A stretch of DNA of 64,000 nt from Marilutibacter chinensis (lineage in GTDB: Bacteria > Pseudomonadota > Gammaproteobacteria > Xanthomonadales > Xanthomonadaceae). The stretch lies in assembly GCF_021725675.1 (NCBI RefSeq), contig NZ_JAKJPO010000010.1, positions 62,001 through 126,000 of the forward strand, written 5' to 3'. The notes below the pieces were generated by a model. The model was given only the letters and a program-made list of their open reading frames with translations, was not told the DNA's origin and did no database searches. Both the position numbers and the translations under genes were made by a program. Below, one piece after another: positions 8,308-16,797 of this stretch (its first letter is position 1; each line of letters begins with the position of its first letter).

Positions 8308-9756
8308 ATGACCCGCAACTCGATTCCCGCCGGCATGTACTGGAGTCCCGACGACCACCGCGGGAGCGGCTGGCGCGCGGGGATGCGCGCGGAGGTCGAC
8401 GGGCACGGACGCATCGCCCGGCTCCAGCCGGTACAGGCCGGCACGCATTTCAGCCGACACGCGTCGGACCGGATCCTCGTGCCCGGCGTCGCCAACCTGC
8501 ACTCGCATGCGTTCCAGCGGGCGATGGCCGGAATGGCGGAACGGCAGACCCGCGATCGCCGGGAGGCCGTCGCCGACTCGTTCTGGACCTGGCGCGAGAC
8601 GATGTACCGCTTCGCCGCGCGCTTCACGCCCGACACCCTGTACGCGGTCGCCGCGCAGCTTTACGCGGAGATGCTCGAGGCCGGCTACACCACGGTCTGC
8701 GAATTCCACTACCTGCACCATGCGCCCGACGGGCGCCCGTACTCGGATCCGGCGGCGATGTCGCAGGCGCTGGTCGCGGCTGCGCGTGACACCGGCATCC
8801 GCATGACCCTGTTGCCGGTGCTGTACATGACCGCCGGCTTCGACGGCGCCCCGCTCGGCGAACGCCAGCGTCGCTTCGGGCACGACGTCGATGCCTACCT
8901 GCACCTGGTCGACAGCCTGTGCGAGGACGTCGCGAGCTACGGTGCCGTGGACGGTGTCCACCGCGGCGGAACCCATCACGGCATGCTGCACGTCGGTTGT
9001 GCCATGCACAGCCTGCGCGCGGTGCCGCCGGATGCGATGCGTGCCGTGCTTGCCGCGTTGCCGCCGGCGATGCCGGTCCACATCCATATCGCCGAGCAGG
9101 TGGCCGAGGTCGAGGATTGCGTCGCGATGCGCGGAGCGCGGCCGGTGCAATGGCTGCTCGACAATGCCGCGGTGGATGCCCGCTGGACCCTGGTCCACGC
9201 GACCCACCTGGATGCCGCCGAAACGGCCGGGGTCGCGCGCAGCGGCGCGACCGTCGCGATCTGCCCGACCACCGAAGCCAATCTCGGCGACGGCCTGTTC
9301 CCGCTGCGGGATTTCCTGGACGCCGGCGGCCGCTGGGGAATCGGTTCGGATTCGCACATCTCGGTGTCGCCGGTCGAGGAACTGAGGTGGCTCGAGTACG
9401 GACAGCGGCTGGTCACCCGCCGCCGCAACATCACGGTGGGCGCCGAGACGCCCAGCGTCGGCGATGCCCTGATGCGGGGCGTCGCGGCCAGCGCCGCGTC
9501 GGCGTCCGGCCACGCGATCGGTTTGCTGGCCGCCGGTCAGGCCGCCGACGCGGTGGTGCTGGACGGCGCCGCCGCGCAGTTGACCGGCGCGACCGTCGAC
9601 GATCTGCTCGACCGCTGGATCTTCAGCGGCAACCGCAATCTCGTCGACGAGGTGTACGTGGCCGGCCGGCGCGTGGTCGACGGCGGCCGCCACCGCGACC
9701 GCGATGCAATCGCCACCCGTTACCGCGACGCGCTAGCCGTGCTGATGCGGGACTGA
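8308..9756 (+). CDS. hutF: formimidoylglutamate deiminase HutF
   Basis: Converts N-formimidoyl-L-glutamate to N-formyl-L-glutamate plus ammonia, the step that marks the five-enzyme Hut pathway ending with HutG deformylase. The 482-residue protein shows amidohydrolase metal motifs: NLHSHAFQRAMAG, HIHIAEQ and GSDSHISVSP. The ATG at 8308 fits the family N-terminus (RNSIPAGMYWSPDDH). It lies 93 bp from the divergent ClC-hutI operon, so both probably share a control region; I did not see a clear HutC operator there. Formylglutamate deformylase and histidase are not in the window. Confidence 0.93.
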   Translation: MTRNSIPAGMYWSPDDHRGSGWRAGMRAEVDGHGRIARLQPVQAGTHFSRHASDRILVPGVANLHSHAFQRAMAGMAERQTRDRREAVADSFWTWRETMYRFAARFTPDTLYAVAAQLYAEMLEAGYTTVCEFHYLHHAPDGRPYSDPAAMSQALVAAARDTGIRMTLLPVLYMTAGFDGAPLGERQRRFGHDVDAYLHLVDSLCEDVASYGAVDGVHRGGTHHGMLHVGCAMHSLRAVPPDAMRAVLAALPPAMPVHIHIAEQVAEVEDCVAMRGARPVQWLLDNAAVDARWTLVHATHLDAAETAGVARSGATVAICPTTEANLGDGLFPLRDFLDAGGRWGIGSDSHISVSPVEELRWLEYGQRLVTRRRNITVGAETPSVGDALMRGVAASAASASGHAIGLLAAGQAADAVVLDGAAAQLTGATVDDLLDRWIFSGNRNLVDEVYVAGRRVVDGGRHRDRDAIATRYRDALAVLMRD

Positions 9757-9899
9757 CGGCGCGACCCGGCCCCGAGCGGCGTTTCGCGACCCGGGAGCGG
9801 CCTTCGTCGGGGACTGGTGGGGTTTCGTCGCACGCCACGGCAGGCCGCACGGAGGCCGGGCAGGCTGGCAGCGTCCCCAATCAGCAAGGAGTGCCGACG

Positions 9900-11600
9900 A
9901 TGAGCCCGAACCGCCCCAGGACCGTTTCTTCCCTCGTCGCCCCGCTGCTGGCGGCGGCGCTGGCGGTGCCTGCGGGCGCCTGCGCCGCCAGTCCATCGGC
10001 TGCGACCGGCGGCGACGCATTGAGGACGACCGTCGAAAAGCGCCTGCTCGGCGACCGCACCGGCGCCTGCTTCGCGGTCGCGGTGATCGACGGAACCGGC
10101 GACGGCGATTTCGACGTGCGCCGGACCTTTGCCTGCGCCGATGGCAGCACGGCTCCGAGGATCGGGCCGGCCAGCGCGTTCGAGATCGGTTCGGTCACCA
10201 AGACGATGACCGCCGCCCTGCTTGCCGGATTGATCGAGGCCGGTCAGGCCGATCTGGACGATCCGCTCGCAGGCTATCTGCCCGGCGACGTGCGGGTCCC
10301 GACATTCGAGGGCCAGCCGGTCCGGCTGCGTCACCTGGTCACCCATACCAGCGGGCTGCCGGCGCTGCCGCCCGGCGTCGAAATGTCGGATCCCACCGAT
10401 CCGTACGCGGCGATCACGGCGGATGATCTGCTGGCCGCGCTTGGCCGCAGCACGCTTGCGCAGGCGCCTGGCGAGCGTTTCGAGTACTCCAACTTCGCTT
10501 CGATGCTGCTGTCGTATGCGATCGCCCGCCGCGCCGGTGAGGATCTGGAAACGCTGCTCGACACGCGCGTCTTCACCCCGCTCGGGATGGGCGGCGCCTA
10601 CATCAACGATCGTCCGCAAGGCATCGAAGAGGCGGCCGGGCACCTGCCGAGCGGCAAGGTCACGCCGGCCTGGCGCTTCCGGACCGACCTGGCCGGAGTG
10701 GGCGGCGTGCGCGCCACCCTCGACGACATGGTCGCCTATGTGCGCGGCCAGCTCGGCGCCGCACCGGAGCCGCTCGCGGCCGCGATCGGACTGACCCAGC
10801 AGCCGCTGTCGACGCCATCGGCGCAGCCGATCGCGATGAACTGGATGCTGGCGCCGCTGGACGGTCGGACGGTGCACGCACACGAGGGCGGCACCGGAGG
10901 CTTTTCCTCGTTCGTCGCCTTCGACCGTGAACGCCGCCGCGGCGTGATCGTGTTGTCGGACACCGCGATGACGACGCTGGGCGGACTCGGCAGCCTCGGC
11001 CAGCATCTGCTCGATGCGCGCCTGCCGCTCGGCGCGCCGCGCAAGGCGACGGCCGCTCCGCCGACGCTGATCGAAGCGCTGGTCGGCGACTGGCAACTGC
11101 AGGGCGGACCGGCGATGACGCTGCGGCGCAACGGCGATGCGCTGGAAATCCAGGCGACCGGCCAGCCTGCGTTCGCGATGGGTTACGACAGTGCCGGCGA
11201 CTTCTATCCGCTCGCCTTCGATGCGTTGCTCTCGCCGCAGAAAGGCGCCGATGGCAGCTACCGCTTCGTCTGGCACCAGGGCGGCGGCGTGCTGGCGGCG
11301 CGTCGGATCGACGCCAACGCCGACGCCGCGCCGACGCTCACCGCGGAAGCGCTGGAGGCATACGCCGGCGAGTATCCACTCGATCCGACCGACCTGGTGC
11401 TCAGCGTGCGGGTGCAGGGCGACGCCCTGTTCGCGCAGGCTACCGGGCAGGGGGCGTTTCCGTTGACGCCTGTGAAGGACGACGTGTTCGAGGCGGCCGC
11501 GTACGGGATCGAGATCCGCTTCCGGCGCGGCGACGACGGCGCGGTCGACGGCCTGACCCTGCTGCAGGGCGGGCAGACCCTGCGTGGCGTGCGACGCTGA
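9900..11600 (+). CDS. exported serine hydrolase, class C beta-lactamase/PBP-like
   Basis: A 566-residue protein with a signal peptide (about 1-30) and a beta-lactamase-like domain: catalytic SVTK at S98-K101, YSN at Y196-N198 and an HEGGTGG motif near 330 in place of KTG. The C-terminal 170 residues resemble the DUF3471-type tail found on such peptidases. It probably acts in the periplasm as an esterase or D-aminopeptidase; true beta-lactamase activity is not implied. The ATG is preceded by AAGGAG at a good distance. A LytS/LytTR pair starts 4 bp after the stop, suggesting one operon. Confidence 0.88.
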   Translation: MSPNRPRTVSSLVAPLLAAALAVPAGACAASPSAATGGDALRTTVEKRLLGDRTGACFAVAVIDGTGDGDFDVRRTFACADGSTAPRIGPASAFEIGSVTKTMTAALLAGLIEAGQADLDDPLAGYLPGDVRVPTFEGQPVRLRHLVTHTSGLPALPPGVEMSDPTDPYAAITADDLLAALGRSTLAQAPGERFEYSNFASMLLSYAIARRAGEDLETLLDTRVFTPLGMGGAYINDRPQGIEEAAGHLPSGKVTPAWRFRTDLAGVGGVRATLDDMVAYVRGQLGAAPEPLAAAIGLTQQPLSTPSAQPIAMNWMLAPLDGRTVHAHEGGTGGFSSFVAFDRERRRGVIVLSDTAMTTLGGLGSLGQHLLDARLPLGAPRKATAAPPTLIEALVGDWQLQGGPAMTLRRNGDALEIQATGQPAFAMGYDSAGDFYPLAFDALLSPQKGADGSYRFVWHQGGGVLAARRIDANADAAPTLTAEALEAYAGEYPLDPTDLVLSVRVQGDALFAQATGQGAFPLTPVKDDVFEAAAYGIEIRFRRGDDGAVDGLTLLQGGQTLRGVRR

Positions 11601-11604
11601 CATC

Positions 11605-12864
11605 ATGCCGACGTCCGCCCCCACCGACATGCGCGCCGGGACGACCTATCCGCTCGACGCAGCGCTGCCGCCGAAGGTGCTGGTCGGCGGCAACACGGTC
11701 TGGAGCCGGTATCGCCAGTACCCGGTGTTCAGTCTGCCGTGGCTGCGCGGCCGCAGTTTGCTGTTCGCGATCGTGCTGGCCCTGTTCGCGCTGGTCGCCG
11801 GCTTCGGCATGGGGCTGTCGACCCGCGATTACGAGGTTGGAGTGCTCTCCGGCGGCCATCTGTTCGTCGCCTTCATGCTGATGGCGACCGCGGGTCCCGC
11901 ATTGGCGACCTGGGTGCGCTACCGGCGCTGGCCGGCGACGCGCGAGCGCCGTGCGGTGGTACTGGCGGTGCTGGTCGGCATCGCGATCAGCTTCGCCGTC
12001 GATCAATGGGCCTCGGGCTACGTCGAGCGCGAAGTCGTGACGGCGATGCAGGAAGCAGGACAGCGGGTCTCCGGCAAGCCGGACCTGTCGGGCTTCGAGC
12101 GCGGGCTCGCATTGGCGGTCAACCTGGCCGTGTTGCTCGTGATCTACGGCCTGTTCGGCGGCGGGTTGGCGCTGCGCGCCTACTTCAGCGAACAGCGGCG
12201 CTGGGAACAGGAACGGCACCAGGTAGAGGTCGCGCGCCTGCGCCGGCTCAAGCACGACAGCGACCTGCGCCTGGGCGCGCTGCAGGCGCAGGTCGAGCCG
12301 CACTTCCTGTTCAATACGCTGGCATCGGTGCGCGCGCTGGTGCGGCAGGATCCGCTGCAGGCCGAGCAGACCCTCGACGCGCTGGTCGACTACCTGCGCG
12401 CGACGATTCCGCGGCTGCGCAACGGCGATGCCGGCAGCGCCGGCCTCGAGTCCACGCTCGGCCAGCAGCTCGATCTGTGCGCCGCCTATCTGGAGGTGAT
12501 GCGGTTGCGCATGGGCGGCCGGCTGGTCTATCGGATCGATGCCGAGCCGGCTTTGCGCGGGCGCGCCTATCCGCCGCTGCTGTTGATCACCCTGGTCGAG
12601 AACGCGATCAAGCATGGCATCGAGCCGAAGCGCGGAGGCGGCGAGGTGGTGGTGTCCGCCCGTGTGGCCGACGGCATGCTCGACGTCGAGGTCCGCGACG
12701 ATGGTGTCGGCCTGCGGCCGGGCATCGGCAGCGGGGTCGGCCTGGAAAACGTGCGCGAGCAGCTGCGTGCACGGTATGGCGGCCGCGCCGCGTTGCGGCT
12801 GCAGGCCGCTCCCGGCGGTGGTACCGTCGCCGGGATCCGGATCCCGGCCGCGGAGGCGGCATGA
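11605..12864 (+). CDS. LytS/AlgZ-type sensor histidine kinase
   Basis: A 419-residue membrane kinase. Four hydrophobic segments (about 50-72, 84-105, 118-135 and 165-190) form the sensor region, followed by a coiled linker and the His_kinase domain with phospho-acceptor H233 in VEPHFLFNTL, and an ATPase domain with LVENAIKHG and GVGLENVREQL. ATG at 11605 is preferred because it follows the previous stop; an in-frame GTG at 11584 would overlap it. The stop overlaps the response-regulator start (ATGA), so the two are coupled. The signal is unknown. Confidence 0.9.
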   Translation: MPTSAPTDMRAGTTYPLDAALPPKVLVGGNTVWSRYRQYPVFSLPWLRGRSLLFAIVLALFALVAGFGMGLSTRDYEVGVLSGGHLFVAFMLMATAGPALATWVRYRRWPATRERRAVVLAVLVGIAISFAVDQWASGYVEREVVTAMQEAGQRVSGKPDLSGFERGLALAVNLAVLLVIYGLFGGGLALRAYFSEQRRWEQERHQVEVARLRRLKHDSDLRLGALQAQVEPHFLFNTLASVRALVRQDPLQAEQTLDALVDYLRATIPRLRNGDAGSAGLESTLGQQLDLCAAYLEVMRLRMGGRLVYRIDAEPALRGRAYPPLLLITLVENAIKHGIEPKRGGGEVVVSARVADGMLDVEVRDDGVGLRPGIGSGVGLENVREQLRARYGGRAALRLQAAPGGGTVAGIRIPAAEAA

Positions 12865-13643
12865 GCATGCGCGACCCATCGACCGAGGCGCCGACCGTGC
12901 TGGTCGCCGAGGACGAAGCGCCGCAACGCGCCGCGCTGCTGGCCATGCTGCTCGAGACGTGGCCGGAACTGGGCCGGGTCCAGGCGTGCGAGGACGGCGT
13001 CGAGGCGCTGCAGGCGGTCGCCGCGCAACGACCGCAGGTCGCCTTTCTCGACATCCGCATGCCCGGCGTCAGCGGCCTGGACGTCGCCCGTGCGGTGGTC
13101 GCCTACGGCGGCCAGGTGGTGTTCACCACCGCCTTCGACGAATACGCGATCGGCGCGTTCGAGGCCGGGGCCCTCGACTACCTGCTCAAGCCGGTGCAGC
13201 CCGCCTCACTCGCCCGCGCGGTCGCGCGCGTGCGCGAGCGCCTGGCCCAGCCGGACCGCGCGGCGCTGCGCGAGCGGGTCGATGCGCTGGAGGCGCGGCT
13301 GCGGCCGACCGACGGGCGCCTGGTCCGCTGGATCAGCGCCAGCATTGGTGACAGCGTGAGGATGATCGGCATCGACGAGGTGCTGTTCTTCCAGGCGCAG
13401 GACAAGTACGTGCGCGTGGTCAGCGACGACAACGAGGCGGTGATCCGGACACCGCTGAAGGAGCTGCTGGCCGGGCTCGATCCCGATGCGTTCTGGCAGG
13501 TGCACCGTGGGGTGATCGTGCGGGTCGCCGCGATCGACTGCGTGCACAAGGACGAACTGGGCAAGTGGCGGTTGCACCTGCGCGGTCGCGACGAGGCGTT
13601 GCCGGTGAGCGCCGCGTTCCTGCATCGCTTCCGCGGCATGTGA
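12861..13643 (+). CDS. LytTR-family response regulator
   Basis: A 260-residue two-domain regulator. The receiver domain (about 12-125) has acidic pocket EDE at 17-19 and phospho-acceptor D64 in AFLDIRMPG. The LytTR DNA-binding domain (about 150-258) shows the family pattern of a Y-x-R strand (DKYVRVV), a LKELL helix and HRGVIVRVAAI. It overlaps the kinase gene by 4 bp and is its cognate partner. LytTR regulators often control extracellular enzymes, consistent with the upstream serine hydrolase, but the target is not shown. Confidence 0.92.
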   Translation: MSMRDPSTEAPTVLVAEDEAPQRAALLAMLLETWPELGRVQACEDGVEALQAVAAQRPQVAFLDIRMPGVSGLDVARAVVAYGGQVVFTTAFDEYAIGAFEAGALDYLLKPVQPASLARAVARVRERLAQPDRAALRERVDALEARLRPTDGRLVRWISASIGDSVRMIGIDEVLFFQAQDKYVRVVSDDNEAVIRTPLKELLAGLDPDAFWQVHRGVIVRVAAIDCVHKDELGKWRLHLRGRDEALPVSAAFLHRFRGM

Positions 13644-13689
13644 GGTGGTGGGCGGCGCCCCCTTTCCTTCCCAACTCCTCCGGAGGTCC

Positions 13690-14505
13690 TCAGCCGGCGC
13701 GCGCGAACAGCGCGTTGAGTTCGCCGTAGGGCACCGCGTTGTCGAATCGGCGTGCGGTATCGCCGCCCAGGAACCCGCGCACCGCCTGCAGGCCGGCGGC
13801 GAACGCATGCTGGAACACGCCTTCGCCGGCGCTGACCCGGCGCACGCCGGCACGCTGCAGTTCGGCCAGCGGCGGCAGGCCGGGCATCGCCATCACGTTC
13901 AGCGGCAGTGCGGTGCCGGCTGCGACCGCGGCGATCTCGCGACCGTCGGCGATGCACGGTACGAACGCACCGTCGGCGCCGGCTTCGGCGTACAGCGCCA
14001 GCCGTTCCAGCGTCATCGCCACCGCCTGTTCGCCATCGGCCATCCCGCGCAGGTAGACGTCGGTGCGTGCGTTGACGAACAGCGGCATGCCGTCGAGCGC
14101 GGCGCGGATCGCGCGGATCTTGCGGGCCAGCGATTCCGGGGTGCCGGCGCCGTCCTCCAGGTTGATGCCGACCGCACCGGCCTCGGCGACCTCGCGCACC
14201 AGCGCGGCGACCGCCTCCGGATCGTCGCTGTAGCCGTCCTCGACGTCGATGCTGACCGGTACCGTCGTGACCCGGACGATCTCGCGGACCTTGTCCATCA
14301 GCGCGGTGCGCGGCAGTGCACCGCCATCGGCATGGCCGCAGGCCCAGGCCATCGCGGCGCTGCTGGTGCCGATCGCCGGTGCGCCGGCGTGCTGCCACAG
14401 CGCCGCGCTGGCAGCGTCCCAGGCGTTGGCGATCAGCAGCGGCGCATCGCTGCGGTGCAGGGCGGCGAAGCGGGCGTGCAGGTCGGCGTGCGTGTCTTGG
14501 GACAT
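13690..14505 (-). CDS. isocitrate lyase/PEP mutase-family enzyme
   Basis: A 271-residue TIM-barrel protein of the PEP mutase/isocitrate lyase superfamily (PNA-WDAASA near residue 27, metal-binding SIDVEDGYSDDP about 85-96, NARTDVYLRG about 150). The KKCGH catalytic loop of true isocitrate lyase is absent, so it belongs to the broad uncharacterised group that may act as a C-C or P-C lyase or oxaloacetate hydrolase. The ATG at 14505 is used because upstream in-frame sequence is low-complexity and not conserved in style. It is convergent with the LytTR gene. Confidence 0.82.
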   Translation of the reverse strand: MSQDTHADLHARFAALHRSDAPLLIANAWDAASAALWQHAGAPAIGTSSAAMAWACGHADGGALPRTALMDKVREIVRVTTVPVSIDVEDGYSDDPEAVAALVREVAEAGAVGINLEDGAGTPESLARKIRAIRAALDGMPLFVNARTDVYLRGMADGEQAVAMTLERLALYAEAGADGAFVPCIADGREIAAVAAGTALPLNVMAMPGLPPLAELQRAGVRRVSAGEGVFQHAFAAGLQAVRGFLGGDTARRFDNAVPYGELNALFARAG

Positions 14506-14610
14506 CGGCTGTTCCGTCGTGGCTGGAGAGACGGCAGCATCGCAGAGGGCAGGCCAGGCGGCTCGCCGTTTCCGGACATCCTCGTCGGCCATCGATGCGA
14601 ATGCGTGCGC

Positions 14611-15138
14611 TCAGGCGGCGAACAGGTCGTCGACGGCCTCGGCCTTCGGCAGCGCACCTTCGAGCTCCAGCAGGAACTGCTTGGTCGGCAGGCCGCCACC
14701 GAAGCCGGTCAGCGAACCGTCGGCGCCGATCACCCGATGGCAGGGCAGCACGATTGGCAGCGGATTGCGGCCGTTCGCAGCGCCGACCGCGCGCACCGCC
14801 GCCGGCCGGCCGACCCGCGAGGCCATCTGCGCGTAGCTGACCGTGCTGCCGTACGGAATCCTCGCCAGCTCCAGCCAGACGCTGCGCTGGAACGCGGTCC
14901 CTTCCGGCGCCAGCGGCAGGTCGAAGACGGTGCGCTGGCCGGCGAAATACCCGTCCAGCTGCGCGGCCACCGCATCCAGCAGCGGGTGCTCGCCGGCCTG
15001 CCAGCGGGTGTCGCGCGGCACCGGGTGGCGCTGGGCGTGGAACTCGATCGCGTGCACGCCGGCATCGGAGGTGGCGATCCGCAGCGGGCCGACCGGGCTG
15101 TGGTAGAGGCGATGGAAGATCGGGGCGGGTGCGTTCAT
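14611..15138 (-). CDS. ogt: methylated-DNA-protein-cysteine methyltransferase
   Basis: Suicide repair protein that moves alkyl groups from O6-alkylguanine to its own Cys. The 175-residue protein has the RNase-H-like N-domain and the DNA-binding domain with catalytic LPCHRVIGADG (C133) and upstream SYAQMASRVGRPAAVRAVG. The start overlaps the stop of the upstream Ada-AlkA gene by 4 bp, giving tight translational coupling. Together the pair supplies alkylation sensing, base excision and direct reversal. Confidence 0.95.
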   Translation of the reverse strand: MNAPAPIFHRLYHSPVGPLRIATSDAGVHAIEFHAQRHPVPRDTRWQAGEHPLLDAVAAQLDGYFAGQRTVFDLPLAPEGTAFQRSVWLELARIPYGSTVSYAQMASRVGRPAAVRAVGAANGRNPLPIVLPCHRVIGADGSLTGFGGGLPTKQFLLELEGALPKAEAVDDLFAA

Positions 15139-16700
15139 GCGGTTTTCCTCCGCTTGGCGGCGGGACGGGAGGGGGCGTTCGGCGCGGCGCGTGCCGTTTC
15201 CGCCGCTTCGCGCCACAGGTGGATCACGGCGTAGGCACGCCACGGGCGCCAGGCCTCGGCATGTGCGGCGAGGGCCTTCGCGCCCAGCCGCGAGCCGTCG
15301 GTCGGCAGGGTCTTCTGCAGCACCAGGTCCTCGGACGGGAATGCGTCCGGGTGCGCCAGCGCACGCAGGGCAATGTACTGCGCGGTCCAGGGGCCGATTC
15401 CCGGCAGCGCGGTCCAGCGATCGACGAATTCCTCCAGGGTCTGCTCCGGACGGAAGTCGATGCGACCATCGAGCAGGGCGCAGGCGATCGTGCGGATGGT
15501 TTCCGCGCGGGCCGTGGTCAGTCCGATCCCGGCGAAGTCGGCATCCGCCAGCGCCGCAGGAGTCGGGAACAGATGGGTCAGGCCCTCGACCAATGGCGGC
15601 TCGAAGACGCTGCCGAAGCGCGTGGCGAGGCGGGCGGTGACGGTGCGTGCGGCGGCGACGCTGACCTGTTGGCCGATGATCGCGCGCACCGCGATCTCGA
15701 AACCGTCCCAGCCGCTGGGCAGGCGCAGGCCCGGGCGTCGTTGCAGCAGCGGTCGCAGCCGGGCATCGGTGGCGAGCGTGGTGGCGACCGCCTGCGGATC
15801 GGCGTCGAGGTCGAACATCCGCCGTACGCGCGTCACCACCGCCTGCAACTGCAGCGGCGGCACGCCATGCAGCTCCAGCTTCAGCGCCGGCTCGTCGTCG
15901 GGCCAGGCACCGACTCGCAACCAGCCCGGGGGACCGTTGCCGTCGACCGGCGCGATCACGCGCTGGTAGCCGTGTTCGTCCACCACTTCGACGCCCGGCA
16001 GTGCACGGCCGCGCAGGAAGTCGAGCATCGCGTCCAGCTCGTACGGCGGGCGGTAGCCCAGGCGCAGGGCCAGGGTCTCGTCGCGCGAGGCCGACGGACG
16101 CTTGCGCAGTTCGCGTGGCGCCATCCGGTAGGCCTCCTTGAAGGCGGTGTTGAAGCGGCGCAGGCTGCCGAAGCCGGCGGCCATCGCCACATCAGTGATC
16201 GACAGGTCGGTCTCCGTGAGCAGTTGCTTGGCGAACAGCAGCCGGCGGGTCGCGTGCACGCCCAGCGGCGCGGCGCCGAGGCGCTCGACGAACAGTCGCC
16301 GCAACTGGCGCTCGCCCAGATGGACGCGCTCGGCCAGCGCCGCGACCGGCGCGTCGGCGAGCAGGCCCTCGTCGATCAGACGGATCGCCCGCGCGACCGC
16401 GGCATCGCCGCGCCGCCAGTGGCCGTCGGCGGGCGACAGCTCGGGTCGGCAGCGCAGGCAGGGGCGGTAGCCGGCGGCCTCGGCCGCGGCCGCGTTGGCG
16501 AAGTAGCTGACGTTCTTCTCGTGCGCGGGCGGCGCCGGGCAGACCGGCCGGCAGTAGATGCCGGTGGTCGCGACCGCGGTGAAGAACAGGCCGTCGAAAC
16601 GGACGTCGCGGCTCAGCCGCGCCTGCGCGCAGATCTGCGGCGGCAGTCCGGGGCGGTCGTGGCCGGTCGCGGTGACGGCGGTGGAAGCGGGAGAGGACAT
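15135..16700 (-). CDS. Ada-type regulator fused to AlkA 3-methyladenine DNA glycosylase
   Basis: A 521-residue fusion. Residues about 20-90 form the Ada zinc/methyl-phosphotriester domain with Cys ligands C50, C54, C81 and C84; C50 would be the methyl acceptor. Residues 100-200 are an AraC-type double HTH. Residues about 205-505 are AlkA: N-terminal AlkA_N fold, then the helix-hairpin-helix LPGIGPWTAQY and the catalytic Asp region HPDAFPSEDLVLQK. It should sense methylated DNA, activate the adaptive response and excise 3-methyladenine. The Ada C-terminal methyltransferase is supplied by the overlapping ogt instead. Confidence 0.95.
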   Translation of the reverse strand: MSSPASTAVTATGHDRPGLPPQICAQARLSRDVRFDGLFFTAVATTGIYCRPVCPAPPAHEKNVSYFANAAAAEAAGYRPCLRCRPELSPADGHWRRGDAAVARAIRLIDEGLLADAPVAALAERVHLGERQLRRLFVERLGAAPLGVHATRRLLFAKQLLTETDLSITDVAMAAGFGSLRRFNTAFKEAYRMAPRELRKRPSASRDETLALRLGYRPPYELDAMLDFLRGRALPGVEVVDEHGYQRVIAPVDGNGPPGWLRVGAWPDDEPALKLELHGVPPLQLQAVVTRVRRMFDLDADPQAVATTLATDARLRPLLQRRPGLRLPSGWDGFEIAVRAIIGQQVSVAAARTVTARLATRFGSVFEPPLVEGLTHLFPTPAALADADFAGIGLTTARAETIRTIACALLDGRIDFRPEQTLEEFVDRWTALPGIGPWTAQYIALRALAHPDAFPSEDLVLQKTLPTDGSRLGAKALAAHAEAWRPWRAYAVIHLWREAAETARAAPNAPSRPAAKRRKTA

Positions 16701-16797
16701 GAGTGCAGGCTAGCACCGCCTGCGTCCATCGACTCGCCGGTTTCGGACATCGATGAAGGTATGGGAAGCCAGGCCCGAGTGCTGGGCCTGTTTCCTC

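Noticed and set aside
16771..16797. Hairpin AGGCCC-GAGTGCTG-GGGCCT region as terminator of the phosphodiesterase gene
   Set aside because: The stem is short, and in the transcript direction of that gene no U-rich tail follows, so I could not support it as a terminator.
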